The translations under genes and the position numbers were made by a program. From the NCBI RefSeq assembly GCF_001879105.1, contig NZ_MLCF01000067.1:1-64000 (forward strand): a stretch of 64,000 bases of DNA, given 5' to 3'. This document shows positions 58,039 through 64,000 of this stretch, piece by piece; positions within the stretch are counted from its first letter, which is position 1, and every line of letters begins with the position of its first letter. The notes beneath the pieces are model-generated. The model did no database searches. It had not been told where the DNA came from and worked only from the letters and a program-made list of their open reading frames with translations. Source of the DNA: Mangrovactinospora gilvigrisea. Its GTDB lineage: Bacteria; Actinomycetota; Actinomycetes; Streptomycetales; Streptomycetaceae.

Positions 58039-58433
58039 CACTCTCCAGGCCGCGGCGGCAGCGACGGGATCACCTCGGCCAGGAGCTCGTCGAGAACGAG
58101 CTCGGCGGCGTGCCGAAGGTCCAGGGATCCTTCCGGGACGGCAGCCTCGGCGACCTGGCAGACCCCATCCTCGCGGTCCCAGACGGCCACCTGCTCCAGG
58201 CTGACGCGCCCGGCCAGCCGCTCGCGCCACGGGGCCGCGGCCTTGTGGGTCTCGGGAACCCACACCACGACCTGGGCGGGATCGGCGCCGGCGGCGGTGT
58301 CGATGGCCAGGACGGCCACCGGGTCGATGGCCAGGCCGATGGCGGGGTGCCAGACGGTCAGGACCCGGATGGTCCACGTGCTGTGGTCGACGGGGGCGCC
58401 GGCGCTCGGTGTCGGCGAGAGGGGAGTAGTCAT
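58038..58433 (-). CDS. small protein heading the tagged operon, 131 aa
   Basis: ATG 58433 follows AGGAGA. The product (WTIRVLTVWHPAIGLAIDPVAVLAIDTAAGADPAQVVVWVPETHKAAAPWRERLAGRVSLEQVAVWDREDGVCQVAEAAVPEGSLDLRHAAELVLDELLAEVIPSLPPRPGE) is alpha/beta, acidic at the end. It is translationally coupled (TGATG) to the 852-aa protein. A chaperone or immunity role is conceivable. Not recognised. Confidence 0.6.
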   Translation of the reverse strand: MTTPLSPTPSAGAPVDHSTWTIRVLTVWHPAIGLAIDPVAVLAIDTAAGADPAQVVVWVPETHKAAAPWRERLAGRVSLEQVAVWDREDGVCQVAEAAVPEGSLDLRHAAELVLDELLAEVIPSLPPRPGE

Positions 58434-58461
58434 GTCAGTCAGTTCTCCTTCGTTGCTCTTC

Positions 58462-58522
58462 GTCCTCTACAGGTGTCGGGAAGGGTGGCTGTGTGACACC
58501 GCGGTGCCCACAAATTTCTCCG
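58462..58522 (-). promoter_or_regulatory. 55-bp conserved element, copy C
   Basis: Read leftward: GGAGAAA (58521-58515), TGTCACAC (58498-58491), GACACCTGTAG (58477-58467), with the same 26-base spacing from TGTCACA to CTGTAG as copies A and B. It lies 34 bases upstream of ATG 58433 and downstream of promoter P6. Confidence 0.6.
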
Positions 58523-58599
58523 GCGCGGGCCACGGCCCCCGCGGTTGCGGTCGGGACGCGGCGGAGCGCTGCTAGGAGGAGTCGCTACGCTATTAGCGA

Positions 58600-58628
58600 A
58601 ACATTACAGCAGTAAATCCTAAGCGGCA
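58600..58628 (-). promoter_or_regulatory. AT-rich promoter, family copy P6
   Basis: Read leftward: TTGCCG (58628-58623), 17 bases, TAATGT (58605-58600). The GCTG just before the -10 and the TTCG after it match P4. It would drive the tagged operon from about 160 bases upstream of ATG 58433. Confidence 0.6.
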
Positions 58629-58639
58629 AGGAGGCGGTG

Positions 58640-58906
58640 CCCCGGACGCCCGAGCTCGAGAGCAGAGCTGATGACTGGTCAGTGTCGATGGGCAGTAACG
58701 CAGCGGCGGAGTGAATCGCCCGCCTTCGCGCCTCCGGAAACCCGGCCGTACAGCCCCAGAGACCAGCGCGAAGCCGCCAAGTGCGGCCTGAGCAACGCCG
58801 TGTACTGGGGCTTTCCCCCAGCGGCAAGGGTCTCGCTCCGGCCGCATGGCACCGCCGATGCTTTGGCGTGTTCCGGATGCACGTACATCACGAGGAGGCG
58901 GCCGCC
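58640..58906. other. 267-bp divergent region
   Basis: Between promoter P6 and the secreted-protein gene at 58907. I see no convincing gene or repeat; it must hold the rightward promoter. Confidence 0.4.
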
Positions 58907-59308
58907 ATGCGCGGAGGATGGAAGACCAGGATCGGGGCCGTTGCCGTTGCCGTTGTGGCAGCGAGTGGAATCGCCGTCACCGCGGCAGCGCCCGCGAGCG
59001 CTGCGAGCGCCTGCACCAAGGGCGCGAACAACCGGTGGTGGTGCTACAACACCTACGGCGCCGAGGTCGTCGGCTACGACTCCAACTACATGCCCACGCC
59101 GTCGGCGCACGAGGGCAACATGTACTCCACCCACAGCTGGTTCCTCTGCCGCATCGACAGCGGCCCGTACGTCGGCGGACCGCACCCGCACCGCTGGCTG
59201 TGGACCCAGGGCGACACCTCCACCAAGCACGACGGGTGGGGCTGGGTACGCGACACCGCCATCTCCAGCGAGACCAACTCCCTGCCCGACTGCGGCCTCG
59301 GCTCGTAA
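58907..59308 (+). CDS. small secreted protein, 133 aa
   Basis: ATG 58907 lies seven bases after GAGGAGG. The first 35 residues are a clear signal peptide (MRGGWKTRIGAVAVAVVAASGIAVTAAAPASAASA). The mature part is Trp/Tyr rich (NNRWWCYNTYGAEVVGYDSNYMPTPSAHEGNMYSTHSWFLCRIDSG) with four cysteines, probably two disulfides, and ends SLPDCGLGS. It looks like a small secreted Streptomyces protein of unknown role. Confidence 0.7.
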   Translation: MRGGWKTRIGAVAVAVVAASGIAVTAAAPASAASACTKGANNRWWCYNTYGAEVVGYDSNYMPTPSAHEGNMYSTHSWFLCRIDSGPYVGGPHPHRWLWTQGDTSTKHDGWGWVRDTAISSETNSLPDCGLGS

Positions 59309-59364
59309 CCGCAGCACAACCCGGCGGGCGCGTGCCGGCACTACACTCCGTCCGCGCCCGCCGC

Positions 59365-59655
59365 TCAGATCAGCTGGATCCGGGTGAGCACGACGTGCGG
59401 CTCATCGGCATCCGCCATGATCACGTACTCGGCGACACCCAGCGCGCCGTCCTTGCCGATGCCCACCCGCCGCATCGCCGGCCACTCGGGATCGGCGGTG
59501 GCCTCCGGCAGCTCCCCGCGCAGTTCGTTGATGCGTACGGTCAATGCGATCACCTCGCTGAACAGCTGAGGCGGCACGCTCGGATCCGTGAGGATCTGCT
59601 GGACCTGCTTGGAGGGAATGCACGGCCAGCCCTCGTCGTCGATCCCGTCACTCAA
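59365..59655 (-). CDS. toxin-like small protein, 96 aa
   Basis: TTG 59655 overlaps the end of the upstream gene by eight bases. The product (DGIDDEGWPCIPSKQVQQILTDPSVPPQLFSEVIALTVRINELRGELPEATADPEWPAMRRVGIGKDGALGVAEYVIMADADEPHVVLTRIQLI) has a short helical domain and a C-terminal strand set reminiscent of actinobacterial two-gene toxin partners. Being tightly coupled to the 59648 gene, it is probably part of a toxin-antitoxin pair. Not assigned to a known family. Confidence 0.45.
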   Translation of the reverse strand: MSDGIDDEGWPCIPSKQVQQILTDPSVPPQLFSEVIALTVRINELRGELPEATADPEWPAMRRVGIGKDGALGVAEYVIMADADEPHVVLTRIQLI

Positions 59656-59941
59656 CAGGAAGCCCGAGCGCGCGCCGCTTGGCGATGACCTCGTCCCAGC
59701 TGGAGAGCGGGAGCGTGCCGTTGTCGACCTGGGCGCGGATGGCGTCGCGGGCGGGGTCGGTGTCCAGCATGGCCTCGGCCCACCAGCGGCGCACCACCGC
59801 CGGCGCGGTCTCGGCGGTGGCCAGACCCAGCTCGCGGTAGAAAGCCATGCGGCGGGCACCGGACAGCGCCTGGGCGATCCCGTCGACGGTGCGCGGAACC
59901 CGGTCGGCGCCGGTTGACGGCTCCAGCGGCTGTGCGGTCAC
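59648..59941 (-). CDS. antitoxin-like small protein, 97 aa
   Basis: GTG 59941 follows GAGGAGC by seven bases. The product (EPSTGADRVPRTVDGIAQALSGARRMAFYRELGLATAETAPAVVRRWWAEAMLDTDPARDAIRAQVDNGTLPLSSWDEVIAKRRALG) resembles the DUF6247-type antitoxins of streptomycetes: helix, Trp pair, short C-terminal helix. It is followed with an eight-base overlap by the 59365 gene. Tentative. Confidence 0.5.
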   Translation of the reverse strand: MTAQPLEPSTGADRVPRTVDGIAQALSGARRMAFYRELGLATAETAPAVVRRWWAEAMLDTDPARDAIRAQVDNGTLPLSSWDEVIAKRRALGLPVE

Positions 59942-60058
59942 TGCGGTGCTCCTCGTGCTGCCGAGCGGTGGAAAAGACCTGCCTCTACCGTAGCGGCCGC
60001 CGGCCCGCTCGGGATGCGACAGCACGAGAGCGAACCGCGCTGGCCCTTGCGGCGGATC

Positions 60059-60446
60059 TCAGCTGCGGCGGACATGCCGCTCCCAGCGTGCGGACTGTTC
60101 GTTCCAGATCACGCTGACCGTCTCGCTTCGGCGCCGCACCCAGGGCCTCCAGGTCGGTCTCGAGCAGGGCGCGCAGCGCGGCGTCGGGGACGTGGTCGGG
60201 CAGTTCGAAGTGAGCCTGTTCACCGTCCGCGTGCTCGACCCGGAGCCGCAGCCCGCCCGGGCCGGGATGGGTCTTGCGGTGCAGCAGCTCACGCGCCTTG
60301 TCGTAGGTCGTGGTGGCCGCGCGAGTGGCCAGGGCCTGTAGGAAGGGCCCCAGGGTCACCCCGGCGAGGAACATGCCTACCACGTCGACCGCCGGGGCTG
60401 GCGCTACCGGCACGGGTTGGGGCTCGCGAGGTCGCCTCATAGTCAT
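60059..60446 (-). pseudogene. frameshifted hypothetical protein
   Basis: A gene starting at ATG 60446 or 60440 (MRRPREPQPVPVAPAPAVDVVGMFLAGVTLGPFLQALATRAATTTYDKARELLHRK, VEHADGEQAHFELPDHVPDAALRALLETDLEALGAA) keeps good codon bias to about 60140. The signal then moves to the adjacent frame, SETVSVIWNEQSARWERHVRRS, ending at TGA 60059-60061. In the unshifted frame the tail becomes a poorly biased basic sequence. This points to one indel, genuine or from sequencing. Function unknown. Confidence 0.45.
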
Positions 60447-60693
60447 CAGCCTCAGCGTCTCCGACGGTGCGATCCCGGGCCGATCCGGCCGGTGTCCAGG
60501 GCCAGCACCATCCACAACGTGGGCGGGCGTGGTAGGGCGGATCGCGCTCCAGCAGCCGCGCCGACGCGGCTGCTTCACGACGCGTCTACCCTCGCGGCTC
60601 CGACCGGGCACGTCGCCATCGCCCCAACGCCAGCAAAGGGGGCGGCGCGCGGCAGTGGTTGACCGGCCGTCCAGCCTGGTCCGCAGTTTCCGC
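60447..60693. other. 247-bp intergenic stretch
   Basis: Between two leftward frameshifted genes. No gene, promoter or repeat is convincing. Confidence 0.35.
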
Positions 60694-61016
60694 TCACACG
60701 GCTCGGTCTGTGAGGAGGCGAAAGACGTTGGCCACGAGAGAGTCGAGCTGGTCGCCGAAGGCCACTGCTGAGCTGATGGCGGGTGCGGGCAGGGTGCCTG
60801 AGTCGTCGATGCCGGCGAAGTAGTCCACGTCGGCCCAGCCGCCTCGGAACAGCACCACGGACAGCTCCCTCCCAAGGCCTGTGAGGACGATTCCGACGGA
60901 GTCGGCATCCACGACTGCTGCCCGATCCAGCTTCAGATGCTGTGGCCACTCCTGGGTAGACTCCTCCGTCGTTCCACCTCAAGGACGGCTTCATCAAGAT
61001 CGATAACTCGCTCCAT
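60694..61016 (-). pseudogene. frameshifted immunity-like small protein
   Basis: The frame from ATG 61016 starts MERVIDLDEAVLEVE, then the coding signal continues in the adjacent frame (STQEWPQHLKLDRAAVVDADSVGIVLTGLGRELSVVLFRGGWADVDYFAGIDDSGTLPAPAISSAVAFGDQLDSLVANVFRLLTDRAV) to the stop at 60694-60696. Together they make a normal-looking protein of about 105 aa. GRELSVVLFRGGWADVDYF is characteristic of small actinobacterial immunity-type proteins. One indel near 60970 separates the frames. Confidence 0.5.
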
Positions 61017-61128
61017 GGGCTGATCATGCCGGAGAGACCGTCTATCGGTTCGGAGTTGGCTGGCATGAGAGCAGACCCAGGAACCCCCACATGGCCCGGC
61101 TATCGAAACGGGCAGTTGAACGACAAGC

Positions 61129-62235
61129 TCAGCGTGCGGGCAGCAAGGAGGCCATGTAGCGCACGGTCGCGGCGAACGCGTCGGGGATACGGGCGTGGAT
61201 GTCCTCTCGCCCGTCCGGAGTCATGACCGCGCCGTGCAGGGCGTACTGGTGGGCGTTTTGGCTGACGACGGTCAGGCGGGTGCCGAACAGGGCGACGGCC
61301 TGGCTGATCCGCTCCGGGCGGGACAGGCCGGTCAGCACCACCGGCATGCTGGCGGGGAGGTTCTCTGCGAGCCAGCACAGCCCCGGCAGCGCCCAGGACT
61401 CCCAATTGGTGTTCTCCCGGACCGTCTGGAGGTTGACCGCGACCGCCGGCGGCGGCGCGTCGGCGATCCACTCGGTGTAGCGGACCAAGTCCTCCAGCCG
61501 GAACCAGTACAGGTTGGGCACGGCCATCACCCCGGCGTCGGCGAGTTCCTGGCAGATCAGCAGGCAGCGGCGCATGTTCAACAGGTGCTCGGCGCGCGGC
61601 CAGTTGCCGTAGACGGAGAAGTTGGGTGCCAGCACCACATCCCACTGCTGGGCGGCGATCTGCTCGATCAGGCGGTCGCGGCGCCGCCGGGTCCACAACG
61701 CCTCCACGAGCGGATCCTGGCCGTAGCCGACCAGGACGGCCTTCTGGCCGGCGTTCAGAGCCAGCACGTCGCGGGCGCTGCGGTCGGCGAAGCGCGGCAG
61801 GAGGGTGTGGGTGGTCTGGCTGAAGACGCGGCGCAGTCCGATCCCGTAGGCCGGCCACCGCAGGTCGCGGTCCAGCTCGGTGACCGCGGCGCCGTCGGTC
61901 ATCGGAATGAACGAGGGCAGGGCCGGCAGCGTGCCGTCGATGGCGATGTCGTCGAAGGCCAGGGTGCCTTTGACGTCCGCCATCCAGGCGGCGATGTCGG
62001 TGCGCGAGCCGCAGCGGATCGGGCAGCTGGTGCAGGCTCCGCGCGGTGCGGCGCCCTCGGTGGCGGCGCAGCCGCAGTAGGAGCAGTCGGAGTTGGTGCC
62101 CGAGCACAGCGGCTCGACGGTGGCCGGCCCGCCGCGGCCGTCGGGGCCAGCCCAGAAAGCGCAGCGGGTGCAGTCGCACCCGCGGCCGGGAAGCGGGGCG
62201 CCGACGCCGGGCATGGGCAGGGGGATGGTGGTCAT
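61129..62235 (-). CDS. DUF4417-like protein with cysteine-rich N-terminus
   Basis: A 368-aa protein; ATG 62235 overlaps the ParB-like stop (ATGA). The N-terminal 75 residues carry eleven cysteines (CDCTRC, CSGTNSDCSYCGC, CTSCPIRC), suited to Fe-S or zinc binding. The C-terminal TIM-barrel-like part (WDVVLAPNFSVYGNWPRAEHLLNMRRCLLICQELADAGVMAVPNLYWFRLEDLVRYTEWI, then PVVLTGLSRPERISQAVALFG) fits DUF4417. Such genes are found on plasmids and phages beside ParB-like genes. Function unknown. Confidence 0.65.
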   Translation of the reverse strand: MTTIPLPMPGVGAPLPGRGCDCTRCAFWAGPDGRGGPATVEPLCSGTNSDCSYCGCAATEGAAPRGACTSCPIRCGSRTDIAAWMADVKGTLAFDDIAIDGTLPALPSFIPMTDGAAVTELDRDLRWPAYGIGLRRVFSQTTHTLLPRFADRSARDVLALNAGQKAVLVGYGQDPLVEALWTRRRRDRLIEQIAAQQWDVVLAPNFSVYGNWPRAEHLLNMRRCLLICQELADAGVMAVPNLYWFRLEDLVRYTEWIADAPPPAVAVNLQTVRENTNWESWALPGLCWLAENLPASMPVVLTGLSRPERISQAVALFGTRLTVVSQNAHQYALHGAVMTPDGREDIHARIPDAFAATVRYMASLLPAR

Positions 62236-63575
62236 GCGGCTGGGAGCCCTTCGCGTTCGGGGGTGTCGGCGAGCGCGCTGTGCAGCTCGCGCACGGCCAG
62301 GTTGAGGGAGCCGCGGTCGTAACGGTCCAGGTGGCGGCCCGCGCGCAGCTGCGCGGCCAAGGCCTTGATCGCCTCCAGGGCGGCCTGCACGTGCGCGGCG
62401 TCGACGGCCTCGGTGACGTTGGTGGGTGGTTGCTCGCAGGAGGCGGGGCCGGCCGGGTCCGTGGAGCGCGCACTGCCGGCGGCGGTCTGCGGCCGAGCCG
62501 GGTGCGGGGAGGAATCCGCTGCGTGGTCGGGCTCGGGGGCCGGCTCCCGGTCGTCGCCGGCCGGCACCGGATCGTCGCGGCCCCTGTCGTCCTGGCTCTG
62601 GTCGGCCCGGCCGCCGCGGACGAGCTTGGCACGGCGGGCGGCGTTGGCCTGCTCCTGGCGGGCCTCGGCCTCCTGCACAACCTCGGCGGGCTCCATGCCG
62701 GGCTCCTGCAGCCCGACGGTCACCGCGATCGGCAGCAGCTCCAGGCGGCGGGAGTCCTTCAGCGCCGACCAGATCTCCGCAGCAGCCTCGGCCCGGCCCT
62801 GCTGCAGCCGGGCGAACCGGATGCGCGTGTTGAGGCGGATCGCCGCCTCGTCCATCTCCAGCGTCAACTCCCGCGGCAGCGCCGCGAAGGCGCGCACCAG
62901 CTCGGTGGCGCGCCGCTCGTCCAGCTGCAGACCCAGGCGAGTCAAGACCTCCGGCCACGGCGCGGCCAACTCCCGGTCGGTACCGCGGATCTTCTCCAGC
63001 GCATGGAACCGCTCGATCGGGTCGGCGATCGCATACACCTCGCGGGGGACCGGCCGTCCGGCCCTAAGCAGCTTGCCGACCAGCAGCGCGCACCGCTGGA
63101 ACATCAGCGCGGCCGCCTGCTCGCCCGGCTTGAGCGGTTCGCGGGCAAGGTTTTCCACCAGCTGCCAGACCCGCCGCTCCTCCTCCGACAGCGGCCCCGG
63201 GCACACCACTGCCGGCACGGTCTGAAAGTGCGGGCTGTCGGTGTGCACCGCACCCCAGCGCATCGCCCGCAACCGCCGCTCGCCGGCCACCAGCCGCATC
63301 TGCGGCTCACGGCCCTCGCGGACGATCTCCTCCGCGAGCACCGGCTGCAGCAGGCCGACCTCGCCGATGGAAGAGATCAGATCCGCCAGGTCCGCGGGCG
63401 CGGTGGCATCGCCGGGCAGCCTGGGCTGCACCTCGGTGTGCACGGCGCCGGCGCCGCGCATCGGCAGCATCTCGAACCGGCGGTGCCGCAGCTTGTCGTA
63501 GCGCTGCATGACCTCGGCCAGGTGCACCATGCTGGCGCTGCCCGAGGCCTGGAGCGTTTCCGGGGGCGCACTCAT
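62232..63575 (-). CDS. ParB-like nuclease-domain protein
   Basis: A 447-aa protein; ATG 63575 follows GGAGGG. The ParB/Srx N-terminal domain is visible: ADLISSIGEVGLLQPVLAEEI, then MRLVAGERRLRAMRWG (the GERR motif), VCPGPLSEEERRVWQLVENLAREPLKPGEQAAAL. An HTH-like helical region follows, then a Ser/Asp/Pro-rich linker (RGGRADQSQDDRGRDDP) and a C-terminal helical domain. Likely a partition or DNA-binding protein. It overlaps the DUF4417 and replication-relaxation genes by ATGA, so the three form an operon. Confidence 0.8.
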   Translation of the reverse strand: MSAPPETLQASGSASMVHLAEVMQRYDKLRHRRFEMLPMRGAGAVHTEVQPRLPGDATAPADLADLISSIGEVGLLQPVLAEEIVREGREPQMRLVAGERRLRAMRWGAVHTDSPHFQTVPAVVCPGPLSEEERRVWQLVENLAREPLKPGEQAAALMFQRCALLVGKLLRAGRPVPREVYAIADPIERFHALEKIRGTDRELAAPWPEVLTRLGLQLDERRATELVRAFAALPRELTLEMDEAAIRLNTRIRFARLQQGRAEAAAEIWSALKDSRRLELLPIAVTVGLQEPGMEPAEVVQEAEARQEQANAARRAKLVRGGRADQSQDDRGRDDPVPAGDDREPAPEPDHAADSSPHPARPQTAAGSARSTDPAGPASCEQPPTNVTEAVDAAHVQAALEAIKALAAQLRAGRHLDRYDRGSLNLAVRELHSALADTPEREGLPAA

Positions 63576-64000
63576 CCGCCCTCCCCACCGGTCAGGAACA
63601 GGTCGCGCGCGGTGGTGTCGCTGCGCAGCAGCGGCGTGAAGATGGGCGCCCACGGGCCGGCGTCCTGAAGCCTGGTCAACGTGGTGGCCCCGATGAGCAG
63701 GTTCGGGGCCAGGCGCGCCAGCCGCGGCTGGGCGGCGGCCAGCGCAGCCAGGTCGCGGATCCGCCGCTCCAGGACCGGCTCGGCGGCGCCGGTGAAGACG
63801 ACGACCAGCCGGGGGAAGGCGGGGTAGCGGTAGCGCCAGGCGGGCCGGGTGGAGGCCGCCGAGCGGCGCGGCCGGTCGCCGTAGCTGGGCACGTACTCGA
63901 AGTACCGGCCGTAGGCGTCGAGTTTCTCCGCGAGCCGGTGGGTGGCCATCGTGGCCCGGTCCAGCTCCAGGCACACCGTCAGCAGGCTGCGCCGACCCGA
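63572..64000 (-). CDS. replication-relaxation family protein, N-terminus cut by the window
   Basis: The frame is open to the right edge. The visible C-terminal 142 residues (LTVCLELDRATMATHRLAEKLDAYGRYFEYVP, WRYRYPAFPRLVVVFTGA, VLERRIRDLAALAA) match the C-terminal part of the Replic_Relax family found on actinomycete plasmids. These proteins resemble winged-helix mobilisation or replication factors. It ends in an ATGA overlap with the ParB-like gene. An internal GTG at 63976 is probably not the start because codons upstream are also coding. Confidence 0.7.
   Translation of the reverse strand, partial: SGRRSLLTVCLELDRATMATHRLAEKLDAYGRYFEYVPSYGDRPRRSAASTRPAWRYRYPAFPRLVVVFTGAAEPVLERRIRDLAALAAAQPRLARLAPNLLIGATTLTRLQDAGPWAPIFTPLLRSDTTARDLFLTGGEGG

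Noticed and set aside
1-64000. CRISPR arrays, tRNA, rRNA and insertion sequences
   Set aside because: No regularly spaced repeats, cloverleaf-like sequences or transposase genes were recognised by eye; a tRNA or covariance scan would be decisive.

Overview
The DNA is very GC-rich (visibly above 70 percent, with strong G/C third-position bias). It carries actinobacterial families typical of Streptomyces or Kitasatospora: an NsdA-like TPR regulator, an S-adenosyl methyltransferase of the DUF574 type, a DUF2637 plasmid-transfer-like membrane protein, a BTAD/LysM regulator beside a Tad pilus locus, and DUF3263. A ParB-like protein and a replication-relaxation protein at the right end, many short plasmid- or phage-type genes, and the absence of core housekeeping genes suggest a large plasmid or an integrated conjugative/accessory region. 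I see no IS element, tRNA, rRNA or CRISPR array.

Layout. 0-3.6 kb: a partial leftward gene, then a rightward operon of overlapping genes (resolvase-like, two proteins with a weak TauD-like motif, a PPG-type hypothetical) behind a 14-bp palindrome. 3.7-6.0 kb: a leftward NsdA-like regulator and D-amino-acid oxidase pair. 6.3-15.8 kb: a long rightward run with a PRTase-like protein, an APC permease coupled to a glutamine-synthetase-like ligase, an S-adenosyl methyltransferase, an HhH-GPD-like protein, a degenerate aldo/keto reductase and hypotheticals. 16.1-20.8 kb: a divergent module (DUF2637 protein leftward; a small FtsK-like P-loop protein and two large unknowns rightward) driven from an inverted pair of a ~55-bp element. 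20.9-25.8 kb: an operon of small mobile-element genes, several with TTG, ATT or CTG starts, ending in a PP-loop (PAPS-reductase-like) enzyme. 25.9-26.9 kb: an endonuclease VII-type HNH protein.

27.8-40.2 kb: a leftward Tad/Flp pilus locus (TadZ, TadA, TadB, TadC, a pilin-like peptide, two TadE-like proteins, a TadG-like protein, a SAF/CpaB protein, a lipoprotein, a secreted protein, the BTAD-LysM regulator) headed by an XRE regulator with its own operator. 40.6-47.0 kb: leftward mobile-element operons (two DNA N6-methyltransferase-like proteins, an array of HTH modules, a zinc-type small protein). 47.3-50.2 kb: a rightward ADP-ribosylglycohydrolase fused to a dual-specificity phosphatase, then a DpdA/TGT-like protein.

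51.0-58.4 kb: a leftward operon I consider the most unusual part. Two large proteins (852 aa with a kinase-like domain, 731 aa unrecognised) share a near-identical N-terminal peptide, and are followed by a small protein, a SprT-like metallopeptidase and an XRE/HTH-array regulator. 58.9-61.0 kb: a small secreted protein, a toxin-antitoxin-like pair and two frameshifted genes. 61.1-64.0 kb: DUF4417-like, ParB-like and replication-relaxation genes.

Two regulatory DNA families tie the region together. One is six AT-rich promoters with a TTGC-type -35 and 17-18 bp spacing, at 20.84, 42.64, 44.36, 47.09, 52.31 and 58.61 kb. The other is three copies of a GGAGAAA / TGTCACAC / GACACCTGTAG element, at 17.74, 17.87 and 58.46 kb.
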